Below, piece after piece: positions 30,520-39,461 of a DNA stretch of 52,850 bases. A model generated the notes under the pieces. The model was given only the letters and a program-made list of their open reading frames with translations. It did no database searches and was not told where the DNA came from. Numbering within the stretch: the first letter of the stretch is position 1; the number at the start of each line of letters is the position of its first letter. Origin of the DNA: JBBIOU01 sp037443205 (GTDB taxonomy: Bacteria; Bacteroidota; Bacteroidia; Flavobacteriales_D; UBA2798). The DNA lies in contig JBBIOU010000024.1 of the NCBI GenBank assembly GCA_037443205.1, forward strand, positions 1-52,850, written 5' to 3'. Both the position numbers and the translations under genes were made by a program.

Positions 30520-31422
30520 TTAAATATTTTTTAATTTATCCATGTTTTTCCAACCGGCATCTCCAATAATCATTACAACATTTCCCTTGATGTTGTATTT
30601 ATTTATTGCTGATATACAGGCATGCAAAACTCCACCTGCCTGTATTCCTGCAAATATACCTTTTGCAGCTAATTGTTTGGTACGTATTTCTGCATCTTTC
30701 TGATGAATGTAAAATGATTCATGATAAAGTTTTTGTTCTATCATTTCTTTGATAAATGGTGTAATGTAATCTCCATCAACAAATGCTCCTGTTCCGGGTA
30801 TTTTAGTGCCTGATGCTGCCTGAGAAGTAAATATAAGGGTTTGAGGTGATTGTTGTTTAAAATATCTGCTTACTCCACACATGCTTCCGCCTGAACCCAT
30901 AGAACCTACCACTGCACTCACATCAGGCAGAGCTGATAATATTTCCGGTCCCAAGGTTTCAAAAGATGCCTGCGGGTTGCAGGGATTATGTAATTGATCC
31001 AAAAAACAATATTTATCCGGTTCACTACTTATAATTTCTCTGCAATAATTGTTTCCTTGTATGGTTAAATCACCATATACCTCTAGCTCTGCTCCAAAGT
31101 ACTTAATGAATTGTTTTTTGTCTTCGGTTAACTTGGAATTACATATTACTTTTACGTTATATCCTAAAATTTTACCGTAATATGCCAGAGCACAAGCCAT
31201 ATTGCCGCTGCTGGCATCCAAGATAGTTTTACTACTGATTAATTTTCCGGTATTTATTGCATCGTTAATGTTATAAATGGCCGCTCTGTCTTTAATGCTA
31301 CCCGTGGGATTATAACTTTCAAGTTTAACATAAATGTTTGCCCCGGAGATTTCATCCGTATGATACTTCACCATAGGCGTGTTGCCTATCATTTGTATTA
31401 TTGATGAGTAAATGTTTTGCAT
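30520..31422 (-). CDS. PLP-dependent cysteine-synthase-family enzyme
   Basis: A 300-residue fold-type II PLP enzyme. The motifs are MIGNTPMVKY (11-20), the PLP lysine in NPTGSIKDRAA (K44), the substrate loop DASSGNMACALAYYG (69-83), DQLHNPCNPQASFETLGPEI and the phosphate-binding loop GSMGSGGS (173-180). In CysK the substrate loop is TSGNTG; here it is SSGNMA, suggesting a different substrate. Such enzymes replace an activated beta-hydroxyl (acetyl or phosphate) with a nucleophile. The kinase gene follows by 3 bp and could provide the phosphorylated substrate. The C-terminus (GDAGWKN) is atypical of CysK. Confidence 0.85.
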   Translation of the reverse strand: MQNIYSSIIQMIGNTPMVKYHTDEISGANIYVKLESYNPTGSIKDRAAIYNINDAINTGKLISSKTILDASSGNMACALAYYGKILGYNVKVICNSKLTEDKKQFIKYFGAELEVYGDLTIQGNNYCREIISSEPDKYCFLDQLHNPCNPQASFETLGPEILSALPDVSAVVGSMGSGGSMCGVSRYFKQQSPQTLIFTSQAASGTKIPGTGAFVDGDYITPFIKEMIEQKLYHESFYIHQKDAEIRTKQLAAKGIFAGIQAGGVLHACISAINKYNIKGNVVMIIGDAGWKNMDKLKNI

Positions 31423-31669
31423 AAGGGCACAAATTTATAATAATTCATATACAACGGTAAAATTATTTGTGTTCATTACGGTATACCCCAATAGTCATTT
31501 AACTTATTTTCAGGCAAACTGAGTGCCTTGGTTTTTATATTAATGTCTTGTATTTATTTCTATGTTATAATCAAAGTATCTAAGAAAATATATTACAGAG
31601 TTATGCCAAATGAAACCGCCATATACCTTTACCTTACCGGGTGTATGTATCTTTATATTTATAATTCTT
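31423..31669. other. 247-bp gap inside the polysaccharide locus
   Basis: This is the largest non-coding gap in the minus-strand locus, between the ATP-grasp gene and the cysteine-synthase-like gene. It contains no convincing gene. A candidate -7 box TAAATTTG lies on the minus strand at 31430-31437, only 8 bp before the downstream ATG, without a clear TTTG 19-21 nt upstream. An internal promoter is possible but weakly supported. Confidence 0.35.
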
Positions 31670-32878
31670 TTATTTTAATTCTACCTTTACATGTTGGTGT
31701 ATATTTGATAATATGTGATGCATTTGTTCGAATGTATTAAACTTCAATAATATTAAACCAATTCTGAATGACGAGTTGATAAATTTATAGACTTTATCAC
31801 CCGGTTTAGCATTTATTTTTTCATATATAATTAATGGTTTTATTTCGGATGAATATGTTACCTGTTTAAAAATACCGCTTTCACTACTATGAATAACATT
31901 GTGAGCAAAATAGCCCAGTATTTGGTTGTTGTATGCGAAGTGTATCTTTTCTCCTACGCATTGTTTCATAGATAAACCTATCAAATCAATACCTGTGTGC
32001 ATACTGATAATGTCATTAAATAAGTTACCTCCGTTTCTGGCCCCTATATCAATCAACACCGGTTTGTTATCCGAATTTTTTATAACATCAACATTAAATA
32101 CTCCGGTTTGTATATCTAACCTGTCTATAATGTTCTGCAAATCTGCCTTTACTTGTTCAAAAAATTCTTCGTTGCAAGAAGCCGGCAAAGATATTGAGCG
32201 AGGAACTAACCCGTTAATGTTGTTATTAAAATGTACATCGCCAAAACACATAAATATGATTTTACCTTGCTCAATTATAAAGTCGCCCGACATTAAAAAA
32301 CCTTTTCTTTCAATAAACTGTTCAAGTATAATTCTTTTGGTACGCGAATATTCGAGTGCTTCATTGTATTTTGCCTGTATGTTGCAATTTAAATAATCGT
32401 TATAAAGTATTTTACATACTCCCTTACTACCTGAGGTGTCAGCGGGTTTAAGTATGTAATTTAATTTAGTGCTTTCTAATATTTGATAAATATCATCTAC
32501 TGAATTTATTAAATAATAATGTGGATGTGGTAAATTTAACTCTTGTTGAATTTTTCTGAAGTGATACTTATCAGATAAAATGCTGATACTTTGAAATGAG
32601 TTACCGGGTAAATTTAATTTTTCAGAAACATAGGCAGCGGTTAGTGCAGCAGGATCAGAAGCATAAGCCGAAATACCATCTATCTTTAATTTGCTTGCCA
32701 GTTCAAGTACTTTTTCTTTGTCGGTGGTGCTAACATTATGATACTCATCTGAAAATTTATGCCCGGGATTATCCGGTAAATAATCGCAGGTTATCACATA
32801 ATAGCCTAATTCTTTTGCTTTTTTAATTGCTGAAATCTGTATATCTGCGCCACCTAAAATCAGTATTCTTTTTTGCAT
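31670..32878 (-). CDS. ATP-grasp carboxylate-amine/thiol ligase
   Basis: A 402-residue ATP-grasp protein. The N-terminal pre-ATP domain starts ILILGGADIQISAIKKAKE. The ATP lobe has YILKPADTSGSKGVCKI, and the metal-binding segment is FNVDVIKNSDNKPVLIDIGARNGG. The family activates a carboxylate as acyl phosphate and joins it to an amine. In this setting it could couple an amino acid to an amino sugar or to another amino acid. It lies 6 bp after the DegT aminotransferase gene, which would supply an amino sugar. Substrates are inferred only. Confidence 0.87.
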   Translation of the reverse strand: MQKRILILGGADIQISAIKKAKELGYYVITCDYLPDNPGHKFSDEYHNVSTTDKEKVLELASKLKIDGISAYASDPAALTAAYVSEKLNLPGNSFQSISILSDKYHFRKIQQELNLPHPHYYLINSVDDIYQILESTKLNYILKPADTSGSKGVCKILYNDYLNCNIQAKYNEALEYSRTKRIILEQFIERKGFLMSGDFIIEQGKIIFMCFGDVHFNNNINGLVPRSISLPASCNEEFFEQVKADLQNIIDRLDIQTGVFNVDVIKNSDNKPVLIDIGARNGGNLFNDIISMHTGIDLIGLSMKQCVGEKIHFAYNNQILGYFAHNVIHSSESGIFKQVTYSSEIKPLIIYEKINAKPGDKVYKFINSSFRIGLILLKFNTFEQMHHILSNIHQHVKVELK

Positions 32879-32884
32879 GAATTA

Positions 32885-33964
32885 TTATAGATGTTTGATG
32901 ATTATTTTACAAATATTTTCTATATCCTGATGGCAAATATTATAATAAAGGGGCAAACACAAAATACATTTTGAGATATTTTCCGAAACCGGGCATGGTG
33001 CATAATCCAAATACGGCAAATTATTCAAAGAAGGATAAAAATATCTTCTGGGGAAAATATCATTTGCATTGAGCTCATTTTTAACTTTCAATAATAATTG
33101 TTCATTGCTAAATACTACCGGGTAATAACTATAATTCCATTGGGTGCCCTCTCTTAATTTCAAAAAATCTAATCCGGTATTTATAAGTAAATTATTATAT
33201 AATTCTACTGATTTTTTTCGATTCATGATAATATCATCCACATAGGGTAAAACGGATAAGCCCATGGCTGCTTGTAACTCAGATATTTTTCCGTTAATTC
33301 CCAGGCCTATAAAATTTTCCGCTCCTTGATGTCCAAAATTATGGGAATAAAAAAATTTATACATCAATTCATCGTTCTCAGAAAATATAGCTCCGCCTTC
33401 TGCGGTGTGGAATAACTTTGTCGCATGAAAACTACAAGTGCTTACATCTCCATATCTAAATATCGACTGATCTTTATACTTCACCGCAAAACAGTGTGCT
33501 GCATCATAAATTACTTTTAAATTGTGTTTTTTAGCAATTTCATTAATCGCCTCTATATTACAGGGATTACCAAATACATGAGTTGCGAGTATGGCCTTAG
33601 TTTTTTTTGAAATTTTTTCTTCTATTTTGGCTTCATCTATGGTAAGATAATTTTTATCAATATCAGTAAAAATCGGTACTAACCCTTCCCACGAAATAGA
33701 TGCTGAAGTGGCAACATAAGAAAAGGGTGTTGTAATAACTTCTCCGTCTTTTCCGCATAAAACCTTTAATGCTATTTGAATAGGTATTGTGCCGTTGTTG
33801 GTAATTAGAATATTTTTTATTTTTAAGTAATCTTTCAATCTTTTCTCTAATTCCAGAACTAACTCACCTCGGTTAGTTAACCACTCATTAGCCCATATTT
33901 TATTTAGCCAATAATTATATTCCTGCAGCGGAGGTAAATACGTTTTAGTTACGTTTATCTTCAT
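32885..33964 (-). CDS. DegT/DnrJ/EryC1 aminotransferase
   Basis: A 359-residue sugar aminotransferase. TNNGTIPIQIALKVL (55-69) and TTPFSYVATSASISWEG form the PLP site. The catalytic lysine is in SFHATKLFHTAEGG (K183), and YDAAHCF carries the PLP-ring-stacking/Asp residues. It transfers an amino group to a keto-sugar nucleotide. It overlaps the GT2 gene upstream by 4 bp. It is distinct from the WecE-like copy at 18705-19844, so at least two amino sugars may be made. Confidence 0.93.
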   Translation of the reverse strand: MKINVTKTYLPPLQEYNYWLNKIWANEWLTNRGELVLELEKRLKDYLKIKNILITNNGTIPIQIALKVLCGKDGEVITTPFSYVATSASISWEGLVPIFTDIDKNYLTIDEAKIEEKISKKTKAILATHVFGNPCNIEAINEIAKKHNLKVIYDAAHCFAVKYKDQSIFRYGDVSTCSFHATKLFHTAEGGAIFSENDELMYKFFYSHNFGHQGAENFIGLGINGKISELQAAMGLSVLPYVDDIIMNRKKSVELYNNLLINTGLDFLKLREGTQWNYSYYPVVFSNEQLLLKVKNELNANDIFPRRYFYPSLNNLPYLDYAPCPVSENISKCILCLPLYYNICHQDIENICKIIIKHL

Positions 33965-34956
33965 TTCTTTCTAATTATGCTTCCTAATAGAAAAGTTATA
34001 TCTGTTACTTTAATTTTATTAAAATTAAGCATCCATTTCGTTGCTTTAAGAAAATGCCTTAATTTAACTAAATCATAAAATATTTTTCTTTTTAATTTAT
34101 CTATTTCGGCTTTAAAATATTTTTCATTAAATAGTTTTGTTTGCTTATTGTTAGATAATAAATCATTCAAAAATTCTTTAATCAGTTTTAGGGAATTTTT
34201 GTTTAGTTTTTTTGAGATTCTTAAATCAATAAATGAAGTTATCTTTTCTGCTGAAATGTTATATCCTAACGTTTTAAATGCATATTTATAGTAATCAATC
34301 AGCATATCTGATTTGGTTTGTTTATACAGGTTTGAAACCGATTTTTGATGTATTCTGTAATAAAAAAGTGTTTCGGGAATATTGGCAAATTTCGTGAGCT
34401 TAAAAGTATTAAACCACATCAATTTATCTTCCATATGAATAAAATCTTCTTGATATTTTATTTGGTACTTTTTAAGCACTTCCATTCTAAATATACAGGT
34501 GGCATGTGGCATAGACGATTTAAATAATATACCTGCTTTAATTTCTTCGTCAGTTAATTTATATTTCCAAATATGATTATCCTCGCCAAATGTTTTGATG
34601 TAACTTCCGCAAACTCCCACATCAGGATTTGCTTCCATAAACTGTATTAACTTTTCTATTCGCTGCGGATGGCTTATATCATCAGCATCCATGCGTATCA
34701 TATATTTTGTATCTATAATATCCAACCCTTTGTTTAATGTAGCTACTAAACGTAAATTTTTTTCGTTTTTCAAATATTTAATTCGACTATCCTTATAACT
34801 TAGTATGATCTCTTCACTTTTATCGGATGAGCCATCATTAATGATTAAAAAAATAAAATCTTTGTATGTTTGATTTAATATACTTTCAATAGCATCCCGG
34901 ATGTATAATTCGGCATTAAATACCGGCATTAATACGGTAGCTAAAGTTTTACTCAT
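33961..34956 (-). CDS. Glycosyltransferase family 2
   Basis: A 331-residue GT-A enzyme. VLMPVFNAELYIRDAIESIL, IINDGSSDKSEEIIL and the DxD motif in MIRMDADDISHP are typical of GT2. DVGVCGSYIKTFGED is the usual acceptor-side segment. It shares the stop/start junction with the type IX-secreted protein gene and overlaps the DegT gene by 4 bp. Specificity is unknown. Confidence 0.94.
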   Translation of the reverse strand: MSKTLATVLMPVFNAELYIRDAIESILNQTYKDFIFLIINDGSSDKSEEIILSYKDSRIKYLKNEKNLRLVATLNKGLDIIDTKYMIRMDADDISHPQRIEKLIQFMEANPDVGVCGSYIKTFGEDNHIWKYKLTDEEIKAGILFKSSMPHATCIFRMEVLKKYQIKYQEDFIHMEDKLMWFNTFKLTKFANIPETLFYYRIHQKSVSNLYKQTKSDMLIDYYKYAFKTLGYNISAEKITSFIDLRISKKLNKNSLKLIKEFLNDLLSNNKQTKLFNEKYFKAEIDKLKRKIFYDLVKLRHFLKATKWMLNFNKIKVTDITFLLGSIIRKK

Positions 34957-37277
34957 TATTTAGCTACTATTAATGGTTTAGAAATCAATTCGCCATCCAT
35001 AATAATGTTTACCCGATAATATCCCGCTGCAAAATCTGATATATCTATTATGATGTTTTTATTTTGTTTATTACCTGAGCTAAAAACTTTATTTCCTAAA
35101 ATGTCGGTTATAAAAATTTCTTGTATAACTTCTTCAAATAAAATATTAACCTGATTATTTGCCGGATTAGGATAAACAGTTAAATCATTATCGTTGTCTT
35201 GTCTTTCATAAACACCTAAACATGTATTGACAATAAAATATACCGTATCACTATAATGTATACAACTATTGCTATCCGTTACCTGAACATAATAATTGCC
35301 TGTTTGATTAACTAATACCGTATTACCGGTTTGTGTATTATTCCATAAATAGCTGATATAATCGGGCGAAACTGATAGTGTATAATTATCTTCCAGACAA
35401 ACGGTTGAGTCATTGCCTAAATGAATGTTTTGTGCCGGATAAAATTGAATGTTGATGGTATCGGTATTTATACATGCGCCCAGGGATACCTGTACTGAAT
35501 AGGTGCCGGCTGTTGTGATTGTTATGTTAGCGCTTGTTGCAGCAGTGTTCCATAAATAGGTATCGTATCCGGTTCCGGCATCCAGGTTAAGTGTAGTTCC
35601 CGAGCATAAAGTGGTGTCATTGCCCAAAAAAACTTGCGGTGTACTTATAACCTGAATAACAAGATTATTTAAAGTGAGCGTATCTACTCCGTCTGAAACT
35701 TCAAGCAAGATTTGGTAATTTCCGGGGGTATTAAAATTTACGTAGGCTGTGTCTGCAACATTATTAATATTTGCTCCGTTGATAATCCAGTTGTGAGATG
35801 TAATACTGTGAGTGCCTGTAAAGTATAATTTAACCGAATCTGTAATACAGATAAGTGTATCTGAATAATAAATTTGTGCATTAAGTATCGGGCTTATTTT
35901 ACCTAAAAAAGCGTCTTCACTGCTACCGGATGCGGTTAAGATGAAAGTATCAAAAGTTGAAGTAGCTTTAAATCCTCCTGTTGTATATAAATAATCGTGT
36001 TGGTCAACATAGCAGGCATTATTTACCGGAAAATATCCTCCGCCCGGATAACCATCTACCTGCTTGCTCCAAATAATATTTCCTGCAGCATTAAATTTAC
36101 TGAAAAATAAATCTCGTGTTCCTATCGGAGTTAGTTGTATGGTGTCAAGTAAAAACAGAGTGGAAAATTCTCCGGTTAAAAATATTTCAGCATTATTATT
36201 TACCCAAAGTGCTCCGCCCTGTTCAAAGCCTGTTCCCCCATATCCTCTGCCCCATTGTAAATTTCCGTTTAAATCGTGCTTGCATAAAAAAATATCTTCT
36301 AAACCGGCATGGTTTAAATACGATTGTTGATTGGTATTATCAAAAAAAGTTGTGTTAGCTCTGACATAACCGGTAGTTACAATATATCCGGTTTTATCGT
36401 AAGCTATTTTGTTGGCAACATCTAATTGCGATGAACCTACTTTGCGCACCCATTGTGCCGCACCCGAAGGATTGTATTTAGCTATATATGCATCTCTGAA
36501 GCCGCTGCCCGTTCTGGTAACCGAAAGTGCATCAAAATAAGCAGTTAAACTAAAGTCTCCGCAAATATATGCATTCCCTGTGCTATCTGTAGTTATGCTA
36601 AGGCAGCGATCTAAACCGGTGCTTCCGGCTGATTTCATCCAATTTAAATTTCCTGCACTGTCTAACGAAATCAAAAAAATATCATCGTTGCCTGAGGAGG
36701 TAATCGTTTGTAACTGAAAATTTATAGCGCCCGCATATGTTCCACACACATAAATAATTGTGTCGTTATAGATTGCTATATCATTGGCAATAATTGTATT
36801 ACCTGAATTTCCACCATGTTTAAACCACAATAAACTACCGTTTGCATCAAATTTGGCTACATAAAAATCAGAAGTACCTATTGAAGTATATGTGTTCCCT
36901 TCAAAATTTATGGTACCTGTAAAATATCCCGTTACATACAAATTATTTCGATTATCCAAGCACAAACCGTTTGCATAGTCATGGCTAATACCTCCGTTTC
37001 TCTTTGCCCATATTAACTGTCCGGCATTGTTATATTTGGCTATAAAAATATCTTGATCGCCATGCAAAGGTGGAGTAATCGGTGTGCTTGCCCAGCCAAA
37101 GGTGGTAGCGTTTTTTACACGTCCGCAAACATACACATTACCTTGTGTATCCACTTTAATATCTTGGCCGTAATCATTACCGGTACCATCTAAACCTATT
37201 TTATCTACCCATTTCCAGTGTTGGGCATAAACCGGTATATGGCAAACAAAAACAACTATAAAAAATAGATGCTTCAT
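34956..37277 (-). CDS. Secreted beta-propeller/PKD-like protein with type IX sorting domain
   Basis: About 773 residues from the ATG at 37277, giving the signal peptide MKHLFFIVVFVCHIPVYAQ; an upstream in-frame TTG at 37286 is less likely. Residues about 25-470 are repeats of the SBBP type (GNVYVCG, NNLYVTGYF, GNAYICGDF, GYIVTTG, YLYTTGGF), suggesting a beta-propeller. A PKD-like region and two short repeats of LGNDTTLCSG / LGNDSTVCLE type follow. The C-terminal ~75 residues (VYPNPANNQVNILFEE onward) are a Por/type IX secretion sorting domain. Such proteins reach the cell surface. Its position within a polysaccharide operon suggests a surface partner of the glycan. Confidence 0.85.
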   Translation of the reverse strand: MKHLFFIVVFVCHIPVYAQHWKWVDKIGLDGTGNDYGQDIKVDTQGNVYVCGRVKNATTFGWASTPITPPLHGDQDIFIAKYNNAGQLIWAKRNGGISHDYANGLCLDNRNNLYVTGYFTGTINFEGNTYTSIGTSDFYVAKFDANGSLLWFKHGGNSGNTIIANDIAIYNDTIIYVCGTYAGAINFQLQTITSSGNDDIFLISLDSAGNLNWMKSAGSTGLDRCLSITTDSTGNAYICGDFSLTAYFDALSVTRTGSGFRDAYIAKYNPSGAAQWVRKVGSSQLDVANKIAYDKTGYIVTTGYVRANTTFFDNTNQQSYLNHAGLEDIFLCKHDLNGNLQWGRGYGGTGFEQGGALWVNNNAEIFLTGEFSTLFLLDTIQLTPIGTRDLFFSKFNAAGNIIWSKQVDGYPGGGYFPVNNACYVDQHDYLYTTGGFKATSTFDTFILTASGSSEDAFLGKISPILNAQIYYSDTLICITDSVKLYFTGTHSITSHNWIINGANINNVADTAYVNFNTPGNYQILLEVSDGVDTLTLNNLVIQVISTPQVFLGNDTTLCSGTTLNLDAGTGYDTYLWNTAATSANITITTAGTYSVQVSLGACINTDTINIQFYPAQNIHLGNDSTVCLEDNYTLSVSPDYISYLWNNTQTGNTVLVNQTGNYYVQVTDSNSCIHYSDTVYFIVNTCLGVYERQDNDNDLTVYPNPANNQVNILFEEVIQEIFITDILGNKVFSSGNKQNKNIIIDISDFAAGYYRVNIIMDGELISKPLIVAK

Positions 37278-37335
37278 ACAATACAAAGATAAAAATTATT
37301 TGAATGCTATTGATGGTAATATGATAGCTATATGA

Positions 37336-38619
37336 TTAATTTATTTGTTTCCACGAAGGAGTTATATAAACAATTCCTTTTTCGGGGCGAAGGTTTCTTT
37401 TTACACGGGCAGAACCTGATAAAATATTAAAATCTGCACAAAATTTAATATAATCGTATGTTTCAGAGCCATCGGGTGTGCCTGCCCAAAAACCAAATTT
37501 ATAGGTATTCGGATAAAAGTTCAGATTTTTAAATGATATTTCGAATGTTTTTGTACCGTAAAATGGTGGTATGATAAAATCCGAATCAATGTTTTCAATA
37601 TTGCTTAAAATTTGTTCGTTTCGGTCGTAAAGTTGTATGGCTATGGCTACTCCCGGAATTTCGTATTTTGATTCAAGGGTTAAATGTAAAATCATGTCAT
37701 CGCCTATAAGAAAATTTTTATCGGGTTTGTGCTGATTAAAAATTTCCAGTTTGGTAAATTTTATGCGTCCGCTGCCTGTTCTGGAATTAAATGCAGCTAA
37801 ATCAAAACTGCTTTCTGCACCAAAAGTATTTTTCTTTAAATAAGTATCAATTACCGAACGAATATCGTTTTGATAAGTAAGCAAACCATTTTCCAATAAA
37901 ATTCCTCTGCTGCATAATTGCATAACCGATGTCATGTTGTGCGACACAAATAAAACAGTTCTTCCTTGTTTGCTTACCGAATTCATCTTATTGATACATT
38001 TTTCCTGAAAATCGGCATCGCCTACTGCCAGCACCTCATCTACAATCAATATTTCCGGCTCCAGATGTGCGGCAACTGCAAAACCCAAACGCACTATCAT
38101 GCCTGATGAGTATCTTTTTACCGGAGTATCTACATATTTTGCTACACCAGCAAAATCAACTATTTCATCAAATTTTGATTTTATTTCGCTTTTGGTCATT
38201 CCCAAAATTGAACCGTTTAAAAAAATATTTTCGCGACCCGTTAGCTCGGGATGAAAGCCTGTACCAACTTCTAATAATGCTCCTACTCTTCCTTTTATTC
38301 GTATCTCTCCGGTAGTTGGCGCAGTAATTTTTGAAAGTAATTTTAAAAGCGTTGATTTTCCTGCTCCGTTTCTGCCTATAATACCTAACACTTCTCCTTC
38401 TTTAACCGAAAAATTTATATCTTTTAAAGCCCAAACATAATCTGAGGCCATGGTGTTATCATCGCGTTTATTTACTTGACCTATTTTTAAATAGGGATCT
38501 TCTTTACCTCGTATTTTGTGCCACCATCGGTTTATATCGTGCGATAAACTTCCGGTTCCTACTTGCCCTAATTTGTATAATTTAGATATATTTTCTACTT
38601 CAATTACATGCATAATCAA
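37336..38619 (-). CDS. Polysaccharide ABC transporter ATPase with C-terminal glycan-binding-like domain (Wzt-like)
   Basis: A 427-residue ATPase. Walker A GRNGAGKST is at residues 82-90; RYSSGMIVRLGFAVAAHL is the signature and ILIVDEVLAVGDADFQ the Walker B region. This variant (GMxVRLxFAVA, VGDxxFQ) is specific to O-antigen/capsule exporters. Residues about 265-427 form a beta-rich extension like the Wzt C-terminal domain, which recognises the modified glycan end. Start is ATG at 38619 (MIM), overlapping the permease stop by 4 bp; a second ATG is two codons on. It pairs with the permease upstream. Confidence 0.94.
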   Translation of the reverse strand: MIMHVIEVENISKLYKLGQVGTGSLSHDINRWWHKIRGKEDPYLKIGQVNKRDDNTMASDYVWALKDINFSVKEGEVLGIIGRNGAGKSTLLKLLSKITAPTTGEIRIKGRVGALLEVGTGFHPELTGRENIFLNGSILGMTKSEIKSKFDEIVDFAGVAKYVDTPVKRYSSGMIVRLGFAVAAHLEPEILIVDEVLAVGDADFQEKCINKMNSVSKQGRTVLFVSHNMTSVMQLCSRGILLENGLLTYQNDIRSVIDTYLKKNTFGAESSFDLAAFNSRTGSGRIKFTKLEIFNQHKPDKNFLIGDDMILHLTLESKYEIPGVAIAIQLYDRNEQILSNIENIDSDFIIPPFYGTKTFEISFKNLNFYPNTYKFGFWAGTPDGSETYDYIKFCADFNILSGSARVKRNLRPEKGIVYITPSWKQIN

Positions 38620-39461
38620 ACGGTGTCCATAAAATTTTTTTCAACCTTATTAAAAATAATTATCCCCGATAACAGTGTCAAGATAGAAAAAAACAAACTG
38701 TAAACAAGCGAATACAGGGGGGGGGCAGGCGTTTGTAAGAATGCACATTTAAAAAACTCAAGCACCGGAGCCATGGGATTTAATAACATTAGCTTTTGCG
38801 CTTGTTGATTCATGGATGATAATGGATAGACTACCGGAGAGAGAAACATGAACAATTGCACACCAAATGTTATTAAAAAACGCATATCGCGATATTTGGT
38901 AGTTAATGCCGATATGATTACTCCCATACCTAATCCTAATGCCGACATAATGATTAATAATACAGGTATATAAATAATATAATACCCGGGCGATACATTC
39001 CCTCGATAAGCATAATACAGATAAATAATTAAGAAAAAAACAAATTGTACAAAAAAAGTAAGTAAGTTACTCAGGCTGATAGATAGGGGTACTACTAACC
39101 GCGGAAAATATACCTTGCCGAATAAATTAGCATTGGCTATAAAGGTATTGGAAGTTTTTATTAATGTTTCGCTAAAATAATTCCAAACAATTACCCCCGA
39201 AAGATAAAACAATATCGGGGGAGTGTTGTCAGTAGAAAGTTTGGCTATTTTACCAAATATCAATGTAAATGTTATAGTGGTTAACAGGGGTTGCAAAACA
39301 AACCATACCGGACCTAAAATGGTTTGTTTGTACATGGCAACAATATCTCTGCGGGTTAAAAGTAAAATTAAATCTTTGTAACGGTAAATTTCTTTAAGAT
39401 TTAACCTGATGGCCTTTTGTTTGGCCGATATGATTGTTGTCCAACGGTTATTGTCAGGCAT
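38616..39461 (-). CDS. Polysaccharide ABC transporter permease (Wzm/TagG-like)
   Basis: An ABC-2-type permease of about 281 residues. DLILLLTRRDIVAMYKQTIL, LGPVWFVLQPLLT and YPLSSMNQQAQKLMLLNPM match the polysaccharide exporter family, with six membrane segments. I use the ATG at 39461 (MPDNNRWTTI). The longer frame starting at 39575 is only a Met-Val repeat, produced by reading the autokinase Gly-Tyr coding repeat in another frame. The gene then overlaps the autokinase stop by 8 bp. It exports the glycan across the inner membrane with the Wzt-like ATPase. Confidence 0.93.
   Translation of the reverse strand: MPDNNRWTTIISAKQKAIRLNLKEIYRYKDLILLLTRRDIVAMYKQTILGPVWFVLQPLLTTITFTLIFGKIAKLSTDNTPPILFYLSGVIVWNYFSETLIKTSNTFIANANLFGKVYFPRLVVPLSISLSNLLTFFVQFVFFLIIYLYYAYRGNVSPGYYIIYIPVLLIIMSALGLGMGVIISALTTKYRDMRFLITFGVQLFMFLSPVVYPLSSMNQQAQKLMLLNPMAPVLEFFKCAFLQTPAPPLYSLVYSLFFSILTLLSGIIIFNKVEKNFMDTV

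Noticed and set aside
31528..31740. 70-residue plus-strand frame in the gap of the locus
   Set aside because: It runs into the antisense of the ATP-grasp gene, has no recognisable motif and is a composition artefact.
37284..37291. Promoter before the type IX-secreted protein (TATCTTTG, minus strand)
   Set aside because: It is only about 7 bp before the chosen ATG, which would imply leaderless transcription, and there is no -33 box; too weak.
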